Of a DNA stretch of 64,000 nt, positions 34,198 to 43,346 are shown piece after piece; the first letter of the stretch is position 1, and the number at the start of each line of letters is the position of its first letter. The stretch is from Saccharothrix algeriensis. Lineage in GTDB: Bacteria > Actinomycetota > Actinomycetes > Mycobacteriales > Pseudonocardiaceae. Made by a program: the position numbers and the translations under genes. Where the stretch lies: the NCBI RefSeq assembly GCF_016907655.1, contig NZ_JAFBCL010000001.1, positions 2,321,001-2,385,000 on the forward strand, written 5' to 3'. Below the pieces are notes generated by a model. It ran no database searches. It was not told where the DNA came from and saw only the letters and a list, made by a program, of their open reading frames with translations.

Positions 34198-34271
34198 TAG
34201 CGGGGACAGGATTTGAACCTGCGACCTCTGGGTTATGAGCCCAGCGAGCTACCGAGCTGCTCCACCCCGCG
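34198..34271 (-). tRNA. Initiator tRNA-fMet (CAT), copy 2
   Basis: Base for base identical to the copy at 33818-33891 over all 74 positions. The first flanking bases on each side are also similar. Two initiator tRNA genes in tandem suggest duplication kept identical by conversion. Confidence 0.94.
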
Positions 34272-34366
34272 TTGGTAAACCGAACTCTACGCGCTGTTCG
34301 CCCCGATGTGCAAATCGGGTGGCCCGGACGTGCTCCGGGCCACCCGATCCACCGCTGCGCCGCAGG

Positions 34367-37360
34367 TCAGCCCGTCGGCGTCGGTGACGGGGTCACCGAC
34401 GACGGCGGCGCCTGCGAGGCCGCCGCGCTGGCGGCCTCGAACCGCTTGGTCGCGTCGTCCAGCGCCTTGTAGGCGTTGCCCAGCGCGGCGAAGTCACCGC
34501 TGCCCTGGGCGGTCCGGATGGCGGCCAGGGCGGACTGGATGTCCTTCACGGCCTGCTGCAGCTCGGGCGTCTGCCCGGTGCCGTTGCCCGGCGGCGTCGT
34601 GCTGGTGGGCGGTGTCGTGCTGGTCGGCGGCGTGGTGCCGGTCTGGTCGGGCAGCTGCGCCGCCGCGCCGGTCAGCACCTCCTCCAGCGCGTCCTTCAGC
34701 GTCGGCGCGTACCCGACCTTGTCCCCGAAGCTGACCAGGACCTTGAACAGCTGCGGGAACTGGGTGTTCTGGCTGGCCCGTTCGATGTAGATGGGCTCCA
34801 CGTAGAGCAGCCCGCCACCGACCGGGAGGGTCAGCAGGTTGCCGTAGACGACGTTGGTCTGCCGCTGGGTCAGCAGGTTCAGCTCACCGCTGACCTCGCC
34901 CGAGGTCAGGAACTGGGTCTGGATCTGCTGCGGGCCCTTGGCCTCGTTGTTCAACGTCAGTACGCTTATCCGGCCGTAGTCGTCCGGGTCCGACCGCACG
35001 CTGACGTACGAGGCCATGAACTCGCGGTTCTGCCGCACCAGGGCGCTGGTGAGCTGGAAGCTGACCTTGTTCGGGTCGCCGGTCGGATCACCCGCCAGGA
35101 CGTAGAACGGCGGTTGCTGGGCGCGGGCCTGCTGGCTGTTCTGCTGCTGCTGCTCGACCGACGTCACGTTGTCGATGGTCGGGTCGGACGGCACGCCCCA
35201 GAACGAGACGCCGGAGTAGAAGTCGCGCGGCTGGTCGACGTGGTAGCGCGCCAGCGTGTCGCGCTGCACCTTGAACAGGTCCTCCGGGTACCGCAGGTGC
35301 TCGCGCAGCGACTGCGACATGGCGCTGTTCGGCTGCACGGTGTTGGGGAAGACGCCCATCCACGCCTTCAGGACGGGGTCCTTCTCGTCCATCGCGTACA
35401 GCGTCACCGTGCCGTCGTAGGCGTCCACAGTGGCCTTGACGGAGTTGCGGATGTAGCTGATCTCCCGGTTGGGCTGCTGGGCGACGCCGGGCAGCGAGTC
35501 GTTCGTCGCCGAGGCCAGCGACGTGCGGCGCGCGTAGGGGTAGTTCTCCAGCGTCGTGTAGCCGTCGACGATCCACGTGATCCGGCCGTCCACCACCGCC
35601 GGGTACGGGTCGGCGTCCACGGTCAGCCACGGCGCCACCTGCGAGACGCGGTCGCGCGGGTGGCGGTTGAAGATGATCCGCGAGTCGTCGCCGATGGCCG
35701 AGTTGAACAGGATGTTCCGCTCGCCGTAGGCGGCGGCGAAGACCAGCTTGTTGAACAGGCCGCCGATCCGCACACCGCCCTTGCCGTCGTAGGTGTACTG
35801 CGTGCGGTCGGTGTCGTACTCGCCCGGCGCGCCCTCGCCGCGCCCGCCGACGATCGCGTAGTCCGACTGGCTGCCCAGCTCGCCGAAGTAGGTGCGCGGC
35901 TGCTGCACGCCGAACGGGCCGGGCTTGACCTTGCCGTCCCCGTTCGGGTCGACCTCGGCCACCTGGAACACCGGGTAGCCGCCGTTGCCGCCGTCGTCGG
36001 CGGGCGAGTTGACCTGGCTGGCCTCGGCGAAGACCATGCCGTTGCCGTGCGTGTAGATCAGGTGCTGGTTGATCCAGTCGCGCTGGCCCTGCGGGATGCC
36101 CGAGGTCTGGAGCTCGCGGACGGCGACGATGTAGTCCTTCAGCTCCCCGTCCACTTTGTACCGGTCGACGTCGAGCTTCTCCGGGAACGCGTAGAACGGC
36201 CGGAGCTGCTGGAACTGGGTGAACGTCTTGGAGACCACGGCCGGGTCGAGCAGCCGGACGTTGCCCAGCGTCGCCTGGTCGCTCTTCAGCTCCTCCAGCG
36301 AGACGTTCTGCTTGCCCTCGTAGGGTTTCGTCTCGACCTTGTCGTCGGTGAGCCCGAACGCCTCCTTGGTGGCGGCGATGTTCCGGCTTATCGACTCGGC
36401 TTCCTTCTCGTTGGCGTTCGGCTTGACCGAGAACTGCTCCAGCACCGCGGGCCACGCCGCGCCGACCAGGATGCTGGACAGCACCAGCAGGACGGTGGCG
36501 ATGGCGGGCAGCTGGAGGTTGCGCAGCACCGCGCCGACGAAGAACGCGACCGCGCAGAACACCGCGATGCACAGCAGGATCAGCTTGGCCGGCAGCACCG
36601 CGTTCAGGTCGGTGTAGGTGGCGCCGTTGAACTTCTCGTTCCGGTCGGAGAACAGCAGCTGGTACCGGTCGAAGAAGTAGGCCGCCGCCTTGAGCAGCAC
36701 GAACACGCCCGCCACGATCGACAGGTGGGTGCGCGCGGGCCCGGAGAGCTGCCCGCCGCGGCCGGCCAGCCGGATGCCGCCGAACAGGTAGTGCGCCACC
36801 ACCGCGCCGACGAACGACACCGCCGTGGCGATGAACAGCCACGACAGCAGCCAGGTGTAGAAGGGCAGCTGGAAGGCGTAGAACCCGATGTTGTGGCCGA
36901 ACTGGGCGTCGACCTGGTCGAACGACGTGGCGTTGAGGAACAGCTGCAGCTTCTGCCACTCGCCCTGCGCCGAGGTGCCCGCGATCACGCCGACCAGCAC
37001 CGGCAGGCCGATCCCGAACAGCTTCATCCGCCGGGTCACCACGGCGCGGTAGCGCGCCACCGGGTCGTCCGGCCCCGACACCGGCACGAACACCGGCCGG
37101 GTGCGGTAGGCGAGGAACAGGTTGAGCGCGACGAGGCCGCCCACCAGCAGGCCCACGGCGACGAACAACCCGAACCGGGTCGCCAGCATGGTGCCGTAGA
37201 CGCTGCGGAAGCCGACCTCGCCGAACCACAGCCAGTTGACGTAGGTGCCGAGCAACCTGGAGCCGGTGATCAGACCGACCAGGACCACCGCACCGACGAT
37301 GAGCAGAATCCGGCTTCGACGGGACAGCCTGGGCAGTCCGACCGGGGGCCGAGTGGCCAC
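34367..37360 (-). CDS. UPF0182 family large membrane protein
   Basis: This 997-residue protein has seven predicted transmembrane segments in its first 320 residues, followed by a large extracytoplasmic domain (about 330-890) and a Thr/Pro-rich linker (TTPPTSTTPP) to a helical C-terminus. VNWLWFGEVGFRSVY and GFYAFQLPFYTWL are typical UPF0182 motifs. GTG 37360 gives VATRPPVGLPRL and follows a GGAG. It corresponds to mycobacterial Rv3193c by family and order. Function is unknown. It is transcribed divergently from the PPA1309-family gene. Confidence 0.9.
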   Translation of the reverse strand: MATRPPVGLPRLSRRSRILLIVGAVVLVGLITGSRLLGTYVNWLWFGEVGFRSVYGTMLATRFGLFVAVGLLVGGLVALNLFLAYRTRPVFVPVSGPDDPVARYRAVVTRRMKLFGIGLPVLVGVIAGTSAQGEWQKLQLFLNATSFDQVDAQFGHNIGFYAFQLPFYTWLLSWLFIATAVSFVGAVVAHYLFGGIRLAGRGGQLSGPARTHLSIVAGVFVLLKAAAYFFDRYQLLFSDRNEKFNGATYTDLNAVLPAKLILLCIAVFCAVAFFVGAVLRNLQLPAIATVLLVLSSILVGAAWPAVLEQFSVKPNANEKEAESISRNIAATKEAFGLTDDKVETKPYEGKQNVSLEELKSDQATLGNVRLLDPAVVSKTFTQFQQLRPFYAFPEKLDVDRYKVDGELKDYIVAVRELQTSGIPQGQRDWINQHLIYTHGNGMVFAEASQVNSPADDGGNGGYPVFQVAEVDPNGDGKVKPGPFGVQQPRTYFGELGSQSDYAIVGGRGEGAPGEYDTDRTQYTYDGKGGVRIGGLFNKLVFAAAYGERNILFNSAIGDDSRIIFNRHPRDRVSQVAPWLTVDADPYPAVVDGRITWIVDGYTTLENYPYARRTSLASATNDSLPGVAQQPNREISYIRNSVKATVDAYDGTVTLYAMDEKDPVLKAWMGVFPNTVQPNSAMSQSLREHLRYPEDLFKVQRDTLARYHVDQPRDFYSGVSFWGVPSDPTIDNVTSVEQQQQNSQQARAQQPPFYVLAGDPTGDPNKVSFQLTSALVRQNREFMASYVSVRSDPDDYGRISVLTLNNEAKGPQQIQTQFLTSGEVSGELNLLTQRQTNVVYGNLLTLPVGGGLLYVEPIYIERASQNTQFPQLFKVLVSFGDKVGYAPTLKDALEEVLTGAAAQLPDQTGTTPPTSTTPPTSTTPPGNGTGQTPELQQAVKDIQSALAAIRTAQGSGDFAALGNAYKALDDATKRFEAASAAASQAPPSSVTPSPTPTG

Positions 37361-37466
37361 GGGGCACGCTCCTGGATCGCGGTAATGGCTTTCGTACGTT
37401 CTGTCCAACTGTACGGAGGCCGCCCAGGGTTCCCCGTCCGGTCGCCCGATTCGAGTGGATGCGACG

Positions 37467-38006
37467 ATGGCGGGCGTGTCAGCCAGTCAAACGCCGCCCG
37501 TGGTGCTGCCCGCCGTCGCCCGCGAGGTCGAGGAGTTCGTGTCCACCGCCGGCTGGGACCAGGCGCCGCAGCTGTTCGCCCTGGTCCCGACGGCCGAGCT
37601 GGTCGCCCAGCAGCCGGAGCTCGCCGGCCAGCTGGACCCGGGGTCCTCGCCGCTGACCCCGATCGCGCAGGACGAGCTGCCCGGCGCCGAGCTGGACGAG
37701 GCGCTGGCCAACATCGCCTGGCCGGACGTGGTGCGCGGGTGCGCGCTCGCGCAGGAGATCGTCGTGCTGCCGCCGGACGCCGAGCAGGAGCTGTCCCCCG
37801 ACCTGGACGACGAGGCGGCGCGCCGCTTCGCGGCCGAGCACCCGCAGCGCCGGGAGGCCCGGCTGGTGGCGGCCGTGCTGCGGGACGGCTCGGCGGCCTG
37901 CGTGCTGCGGCTGCGCGGCACGACGGAGATGCCCGAGGAGGTCGTCGAGCACCCCGAACTGGCCCCCAACCTGACCCGGGCCCTGTTGGAGACGTTGAAG
38001 CCCTAG
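37467..38006 (+). CDS. PPA1309 family protein
   Basis: This 179-residue soluble, acidic protein is conserved in actinobacteria next to UPF0182 and PDZ-protease genes. Features include PAVAREVEEFVSTAGWDQ at the start, LVPTAELVAQQPELA, and the strand VLRDGSAACVLRLRG near the C-terminus. ATG 37467 is preferred; GTG 37455 is in frame. Function is unknown. The C-terminus points at the palindrome-bearing gap. Confidence 0.8.
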   Translation: MAGVSASQTPPVVLPAVAREVEEFVSTAGWDQAPQLFALVPTAELVAQQPELAGQLDPGSSPLTPIAQDELPGAELDEALANIAWPDVVRGCALAQEIVVLPPDAEQELSPDLDDEAARRFAAEHPQRREARLVAAVLRDGSAACVLRLRGTTEMPEEVVEHPELAPNLTRALLETLKP

Positions 38007-38145
38007 GGCCGCCCCAGGCAGCCGTGCTCGCGGTCCGCGCTCCGCAACTCTGACGCGCGCGGACCGCGCTCCGCGCTGCGGCGCTCCAGTTCTCGCCTCA
38101 AGCCGCGCTCCGCGCGGCGGCGCTGTTCAGCGCAGCCGTGTGCCT

Positions 38146-38271
38146 CGTGTTCTCCCCGTACGGCCTGGGCGCAGCCCAATCATCTTTGTCGGGGGGTGTC
38201 AAGCACGCTTCACCGCTTGACACCCCCCGACAAAGATGATTGCCTCCGGCAGGCCGTACGGGGAGAACACG
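38146..38271. repeat. Nested palindrome element 1
   Basis: The outer arms, 22 bases each, are at 38146-38167 and 38250-38271 and are exact inverted copies (CGTGTTCTCCCCGTAC... pairs with ...GTACGGGGAGAACACG). Inside them, perfect 28-base arms lie at 38177-38204 and 38215-38242 around a 10-base loop. The inner stem has a lower-GC end (CAATCATCTTTGTC) and a G-run. No ORF uses this DNA. Confidence 0.85.
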
Positions 38272-38280
38272 ACGCACTTC

Positions 38281-38417
38281 CCTCCTCCTTGGGGGCCTCC
38301 CGGCCGCCCTTCATACCTCTGACCTGCACTGATCCGGGTGAGATTCGGTGCTGTACCGCCCGAGGCTGAAGGGATTAAAAGAGTCCTCGCCGGACGGGCA
38401 GGCCGCCAAGGAGGAGG
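38281..38417. repeat. Third inverted repeat between the palindromes
   Basis: CCTCCTCCTTGG at 38281-38292 pairs with CCAAGGAGGAGG at 38406-38417. The 113 bases between have no recognised gene. Together with elements 1 and 2 it makes an ordered block of hairpins across the gap between the PPA1309 and PDZ-protease genes. Confidence 0.65.
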
Positions 38418-38432
38418 AAAAGAAAGAGCGGT

Positions 38433-38557
38433 CGTGTTCCCCCCGCATGACCTGTCAAAGACGACCATGCTTTTCGTGGGGGTGCAAGCGAAAAGCGTGC
38501 TTGCACCCCCACGAAAAGCATGGTAGCCCTCCGGGCAGGCCATACGGGGAGAACACG
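38433..38557. repeat. Nested palindrome element 2
   Basis: The outer arms at 38433-38454 and 38536-38557 resemble those of element 1 (CGTGTTCCCCCCGCATGACC...). The inner arms, 26 bases each and perfect, are at 38464-38489 and 38499-38524 around a nine-base loop, but their sequence (ACCATGCTTTTCGTGGGGG) differs from that of element 1. The outer arms are not perfect here: several positions differ between left and right. Confidence 0.85.
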
Positions 38558-38649
38558 AAGCCACCGGTCTGCACGGGGTGTGCGAGAGCCACGAGCGGAG
38601 GGGTGGGTGTGCCGGGGGTGGACGGCGGCCCGCTCGGGCTGCTGTCGGG

Positions 38650-39735
38650 TCAGCAGCTGGGTGCGTCCCTGCCCTCGCTGATCGCCTTCAGCGATTCCAC
38701 GGCGTCGGCCAACTTCTCCACCCGGACCAGCCGCAGGCCCTCCGGCGCGTGCTGCTTGGCCTCGTCGCAGTTGCCCGCGGGCACCAGGAAGGTGGTCGCG
38801 CCGCTCTCGCGGGCGGCGACCATCTTGAAGTTGATGCCGCCGATCCGGCCGACCTCGCCCAGGTCGTTGATCTCGCCGGTGCCGGCGACGGCCTGGCCGC
38901 CGTTCAGCTCGCCGGGCGTCAGCTTGTCCACGATGGACAGCGCGAACAGCAGGCCGGCCGACGGGCCGCCGACGTCGGCCAGGCTGATCTTGATGTCGAA
39001 CGGCACGTCGGCGCGGTCCACCGGCAGGATGCCGAGGAACCCGGTGGGCCGGTCGGGGGTCGAGCCGAGGGTGATGCGGGCGGTCTGCCGGGCGGACTCG
39101 CGCTGGAAGGTGATGTCGACCTGGTCGCCCGGCCTGGTGTTCTCCAGGGCGGCGCGGACGTCCTCGTAGCTGCCGATCTCCTTGCCGTTGACGGCGAGCA
39201 GCCGGTCGTCGGGCTGGATGACGTCGTCCGCCGCGCTGTTCTCGGTGATCTCGGCGGCGACGACCTTCATCGGGTAGCCCAGGTAGCGCAGGGCGGCGAC
39301 CTCGGCGCTGGTCTGCGAGTCCTGGAACGCCTTGACGTTCTGGTCGCGGACCTGCTGCTCGGACTCGCCTGGCCGGAAGAACTCGTCGCGCGGCGCGAGG
39401 GCGTACCGGCCGCTGACCCACAGCCCCAGCGCGCCGAACAGCGACACGTCGTCGGTGAGCGACACCGTGGTCATGGTGAGCGAGCCCTTGGTCGGGAACG
39501 TCTCCTGGCCGTCGACCTGCACCACGTCCGCGCCGTCGACGCGGCCCAGCGTGTCGTAGGTCGGGCCCGGTCCCAGCGCCACGTACGGCACCCGCGCGAA
39601 CCCGCCGAGCAGGCCGAGCGCGAGGACCACCACCAGGCTGATCACGAGCGTCCACGTGCGCCTGGTCAGCCCGCGCCGGGGCCGGGCCGGTCGGACCGTC
39701 GGCTGGTCCGCGGCGGTGTCGGTGCCTTCGCTCAC
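38650..39735 (-). CDS. PDZ-domain, Lon-like (YlbL) membrane-anchored protease
   Basis: The product has 361 residues. One transmembrane segment lies at about 29-50. The PDZ domain follows (about 165-240, with IQPDDRLLAVNGKEI). The C-terminal S16/Lon-type proteolytic domain has the Ser in DVGGPSAGLLFAL and the Lys in IGGINFKMVAA, the catalytic dyad. It degrades extracytoplasmic substrates. It corresponds to Rv3194c by family and order. ATG 39735 is divergent from the metalloprotease gene. Confidence 0.9.
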   Translation of the reverse strand: MSEGTDTAADQPTVRPARPRRGLTRRTWTLVISLVVVLALGLLGGFARVPYVALGPGPTYDTLGRVDGADVVQVDGQETFPTKGSLTMTTVSLTDDVSLFGALGLWVSGRYALAPRDEFFRPGESEQQVRDQNVKAFQDSQTSAEVAALRYLGYPMKVVAAEITENSAADDVIQPDDRLLAVNGKEIGSYEDVRAALENTRPGDQVDITFQRESARQTARITLGSTPDRPTGFLGILPVDRADVPFDIKISLADVGGPSAGLLFALSIVDKLTPGELNGGQAVAGTGEINDLGEVGRIGGINFKMVAARESGATTFLVPAGNCDEAKQHAPEGLRLVRVEKLADAVESLKAISEGRDAPSC

Positions 39736-39816
39736 GCCCGACAGGGTACGACCAAGCCCTCACGCCGTCGGCGAACCGGTCCCGCGCGCGGCACCCGGCC
39801 CGCGTACCGTGGTGGC

Positions 39817-41106
39817 ATGAGTGACGTGCCCTTCGGGTTCGGCCCGCAGGACCCAGACGATCGCGGCCGCAAGCCGGAGGAGCCTGCGGGCAACCCGTTC
39901 GACTTCAACCAGCTCGGCGCGATGCTGAGCCAGCTCGGCGCGATGTTCAGCAACGCGGGCACGTCGTCCGGTCCGGTCAACTACGACCTGGCGAAGCAGA
40001 TCGCCTTGCAGCAGTTGACGGGCAAGGGCGGCGTCGGCTTCACGCCCGACCAGAGCGGCGCGGTGCGCGACGCGGTGCACCTCGCGGAGATGTGGCTGGA
40101 CCCGGTGACGTCGCTGCCCACCGGCACGGCGAAGGCCGAGGGCTGGAGCGCGCGCGACTGGGTGGAGCGCACGCTGCCGACGTGGCAGCGGCTGTGCGAC
40201 CCGGTGGCGCGGCGCGTCTCCGGCGCGTGGGTGGACGCGATGCCCGCCGAGGCGAAGGAGGCCGCGGGCCCGCTGCTGTCCATGCTCGGCCAGATGGGCG
40301 GCATGGCGTTCGGCTCGCAGCTGGGCGGCGCGCTGGCGCAGCTCGGCTCCGAGGTGCTGACCTCGACCGAGGTCGGCCTGCCGCTGGGCCCCGAGGGCAC
40401 GGCGGCGCTGCTGCCCGTGAACATCGAGAAGTTCACCGAGGGCCTGGAGCGGCCGGCCGGCGAGGTGCTGGTGTTCCTCGCCGCGCGCGAGGCCGCGCAC
40501 CAGCGGCTGTTCAGCCACGTGCCGTGGCTGCGGCAGCGCCTGCTCGACACGGTGGAGGAGTTCGCGCAGGGCATCAAGGTCGACACCTCGGCGCTGGAGG
40601 AGCTGGCCGGCCAGGTCGACCCGGCGAACCCGGCCTCCATCGAGGAGGCCATGAAGTCGGGGATGCTCGAACCGCAGACCACGCCCGAGCAGAAGGCCGC
40701 GCTGACCCGCCTGGAGACGCTGCTGGCGCTGGTCGAGGGCTGGGTGGACGTCGTGGTGGCCGAGGCCGTCGGCGAGCGGCTGCCCGGCGCCGAGGCGCTG
40801 CGGGAGACGCTGCGGCGCAGGCGCGCGTCGGGCGGCCCGGCCGAGCAGACCTTCGCGACGCTGGTGGGCCTGGAGCTGCGGCCCCGCCGGCACCGGTCGG
40901 CGGCGGCGCTGTGGAAGCTGCTGGGCGACCAGCACGGCGTCGGGCAGCGGGACGGCCTGTGGGACCACCCGGACCTGGTGCCCTCGTCGGAGGACCTGGA
41001 CGACCCGATGGAGTTCGTGGAGCGGTTCGGCCGGACGCGCAAGGCGCTGGACGACCCGATGGCGGAGCTGGAGCGGACGCTGCGCGAGGAGAAGGACGAG
41101 GACTGA
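39817..41106 (+). CDS. Zinc-dependent metalloprotease-like protein (DUF2342)
   Basis: This 429-residue protein matches the actinobacterial DUF2342/zincin-like family in length and motifs. The putative metal site is REAAHQRLFSHVPWL (near residue 225), which replaces the H-E-x-x-H of other zincins with E-A-A-H. The N-terminus is Gly/Asn/Gln-rich, and the C-terminus is acidic. Rv3195 is the mycobacterial counterpart by order. Activity has not been demonstrated for the family as far as I know. ATG 39817. Confidence 0.8.
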   Translation: MSDVPFGFGPQDPDDRGRKPEEPAGNPFDFNQLGAMLSQLGAMFSNAGTSSGPVNYDLAKQIALQQLTGKGGVGFTPDQSGAVRDAVHLAEMWLDPVTSLPTGTAKAEGWSARDWVERTLPTWQRLCDPVARRVSGAWVDAMPAEAKEAAGPLLSMLGQMGGMAFGSQLGGALAQLGSEVLTSTEVGLPLGPEGTAALLPVNIEKFTEGLERPAGEVLVFLAAREAAHQRLFSHVPWLRQRLLDTVEEFAQGIKVDTSALEELAGQVDPANPASIEEAMKSGMLEPQTTPEQKAALTRLETLLALVEGWVDVVVAEAVGERLPGAEALRETLRRRRASGGPAEQTFATLVGLELRPRRHRSAAALWKLLGDQHGVGQRDGLWDHPDLVPSSEDLDDPMEFVERFGRTRKALDDPMAELERTLREEKDED

Positions 41107-41235
41107 GGTCTCCCCGCCGGGGTCTTCCGCCGAGGTCTCCCGCCGGGGACTCCGCTGTGACCTCGGCGAGGCCGGCGCGCGGTGCGGCCGGCCTCGCGGT
41201 GCGGCGCGCGCCCGGCTCCGGACCGGGTCGGGCCG

Positions 41236-41763
41236 TCAGTCCTCCTCAGTGATGCCGAGACCGGCCGCCGCCGACAGCCCCTCCAGGTACCCGATGGCCC
41301 GCTCGGCCCTCGGGTAGCGGTGCACGAGCGCCCAGAAGTCCTTGCCGTGGCCCGGCATGCGCAGGTGCGCCAGCTCGTGCACCAGCACGTAGTCCAGCAC
41401 CCACGCGGGGACGTCGCGCAGCCGCTCGCTGATCCGGATGGTGCCCTCGGCCGGGGTGCAGGACGCCCACCTCGTGCGCATCGGCGGCACCCAGCGCACG
41501 CTGCTGGGCTGCACGCCGTCGAGGTGGCGGTCGGCCAGCTCCGCGCAGCGCGCGAGCAGCGCCGCGTCCGACGTGCGGGTGGGCGACCGCCGGCGGGTCT
41601 CGCTGCGCTGCAGGCGGCTGAGCATCTCGGCCACCCAGTGCTTCTCCTCGCTCTTGCTCATGCGCGCCGGCAGCAGGACGACGACCGTGTCCCCCTCCCG
41701 GTACGCGCTCACCATCCGACGGCGCCGAGCGCTGCGCCTTACCTCCACCTGCGGTTCGGGCAT
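41236..41763 (-). CDS. M48/YgjP-type metallopeptidase
   Basis: This 175-residue protein has the zinc site HELAHLRMPGHGKDFW (H-E-x-x-H...H), preceded by TRWASCTPAEGTIRIS, which is diagnostic of the YgjP/DUF45 family. ATG 41763; GTG 41772 is in frame. Convergent with the DUF2342 gene. The physiological substrate is unknown. Confidence 0.85.
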   Translation of the reverse strand: MPEPQVEVRRSARRRRMVSAYREGDTVVVLLPARMSKSEEKHWVAEMLSRLQRSETRRRSPTRTSDAALLARCAELADRHLDGVQPSSVRWVPPMRTRWASCTPAEGTIRISERLRDVPAWVLDYVLVHELAHLRMPGHGKDFWALVHRYPRAERAIGYLEGLSAAAGLGITEED

Positions 41764-41967
41764 GGCGTTCACGGTAAGGCCCCGCACCGACAGTTCGCGG
41801 CGGCCAAGCGGCGGCGCGTGGGGGTACGGCCCAGCAGATTCGCCCGAACGACGGCTGGACACGCTGGACGCGGCGTGCAGCGGTTGTCCGTCTGCGGAGG
41901 TAGCGTGCTGCGCAGCCCCCGAGTGTGGCGCAGATCGCTCCGCACTCCCGAAACAAGGGAGGAAGCC

Positions 41968-42123
41968 GTGGCCGAGACCTACAACGGCTACTGCGTCAAG
42001 TGCCGTGAGAAGCGCGACTTCACGGGCGAGGTGCACGAGAGCAACAACCGCAGGATGGCCAAGGGCAAGTGCCCGGTCTGCGGTACCACGGTGACCAGGA
42101 TCCTCGGCAAGGCGAAGGTCTGA
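41968..42123 (+). CDS. DUF5679 small zinc-ribbon protein
   Basis: This 51-residue protein has two CxxC knuckles (YCVKCREKRDF and CPVCGTTVTRILGKAKV). GTG 41968 follows AGGGAGG closely. It is conserved in actinobacteria, where it lies near whiB7 loci. It probably binds zinc and perhaps RNA; its role is unknown. Confidence 0.85.
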   Translation: MAETYNGYCVKCREKRDFTGEVHESNNRRMAKGKCPVCGTTVTRILGKAKV

Positions 42124-42248
42124 GCGGGCGGGTGGCCGGGTGCGAGCCCGGCCACCTGTCAAGGAGGCGGTCGTCCGCCTGTGGACAGGTGGTCGACCTG
42201 TGGACAACCGTTTCGCCCCAGGTCACGGGTGCGGGCACGCTGCACGAC

Positions 42249-43262
42249 GTGAACCTGCCCCACCGCCCCCGAGTGCTGCCGGGCCTGCCGGTGCTGCGCC
42301 GCCGGCCCGACGCCGTGCAGATCGGCACCGACGCGCGGCACTCGCTGCTGATCGAGGACGTCCCGTCGCCGATGGACGCCGCGCTGCTCGGCCTGTCCGG
42401 TCGGCACACCCTCTCCGAGCTGCGCGAACAGCTCGCCGACCACGGCGACCAAGCCGCCGAGCTGGTGCGCCTGCTGCACGGCCTGGCCGACGCGGGGCTG
42501 GTCGAGGAGGCCGTTCCCCCGCCGCACGGCCGGCTGGTGCCCGAGGCGACCGCGTGGGCGCTGCGCACCGGCCGGCCGGCGCCCCACCTGGCGGGCGCGC
42601 GCTCGGCGCGGTCGGTCGTCGTCCACGGCGACGGGCGCCTGACCATCGCCGTCGCGACGCACCTGGCGGCCGCGGGCGTGGGGCACGTCCGGGTGGTCGC
42701 CCGCGGTCGCGTGAGCCCGGAGGACACCGGGTCGGGCTACACCGAGGCCGACGTGGGCCGGCTGCGCGCCGAGGCCGCCGGCGAGGCGCTGCGGCGCGCT
42801 TCGGGCGCCGTCCGGACGTCGACCAGCGGGAAGGCCCCGGACCTGGTGGTGCTCGCCGACGCGCTGGTGCCGCCGCCGGAGCTGCTGCGCGCCCTGCTGC
42901 TGGAGGGCACGCCGCACCTGGCCGTGCGGGCGGGCGAGGGGCTCGGCGTGGTCGGGCCGCTGGTCGTGCCCGGCCGCAGCAGCTGCCTGCGGTGCGCCGA
43001 CCTGCACCGGACCGACGCGGACCGGGCCTGGCCGGTGCTCGCCGCCCAGCTGGTCGACCGGCCGCAGCAGGCCGACCTGGCGACCGTGACGACCACGGCC
43101 GGGCTCGCGGCCGGCCAGGCGCTGCTGGCCCTGGACCACCAGGCGGCCCGCACCCGGCCGCCGACCTGGGACGCGACCCTGGAGGTGGAGGTCTACGCGG
43201 GGCTGGTCGAGCACCGGATCGCGCCGGTGCACCCCCGCTGTGAATGCCGCTCTCTCGTGTGA
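42249..43262 (+). CDS. ThiF/TOMM leader-peptide-binding-like protein
   Basis: This 337-residue protein has the arrangement of the E1-like (ThiF/Ocin) family: an N-terminal winged-helix-like domain (LSGRHTLSELREQL, residues 25-90), a Rossmann-like middle (VVVHGDGRLTIAVATHLAAAGVGHV), and a zinc site formed by CLRCADLHR and HPRCECRS. The nucleotide-binding loop is degenerate, so it may bind rather than activate a peptide. Such proteins are annotated as TOMM precursor leader peptide-binding proteins. No precursor peptide or cyclodehydratase is visible nearby. The neighbourhood matches Rv3196. Confidence 0.7.
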   Translation: MNLPHRPRVLPGLPVLRRRPDAVQIGTDARHSLLIEDVPSPMDAALLGLSGRHTLSELREQLADHGDQAAELVRLLHGLADAGLVEEAVPPPHGRLVPEATAWALRTGRPAPHLAGARSARSVVVHGDGRLTIAVATHLAAAGVGHVRVVARGRVSPEDTGSGYTEADVGRLRAEAAGEALRRASGAVRTSTSGKAPDLVVLADALVPPPELLRALLLEGTPHLAVRAGEGLGVVGPLVVPGRSSCLRCADLHRTDADRAWPVLAAQLVDRPQQADLATVTTTAGLAAGQALLALDHQAARTRPPTWDATLEVEVYAGLVEHRIAPVHPRCECRSLV

Positions 43263-43346
43263 GTCGGTCCTCAGGCTGGGCTGTGTAGGTTCGGAAGAGG
43301 CGTACACCACTGCTACCGCGCCGTCGGGCGGGGGGAGAATCTTCGG

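Noticed and set aside
35088..37367. Long second frame over the UPF0182 gene
   Set aside because: Its translation is Arg/Gly-rich without fold character, and the UPF0182 frame shows clear membrane segments and family motifs.
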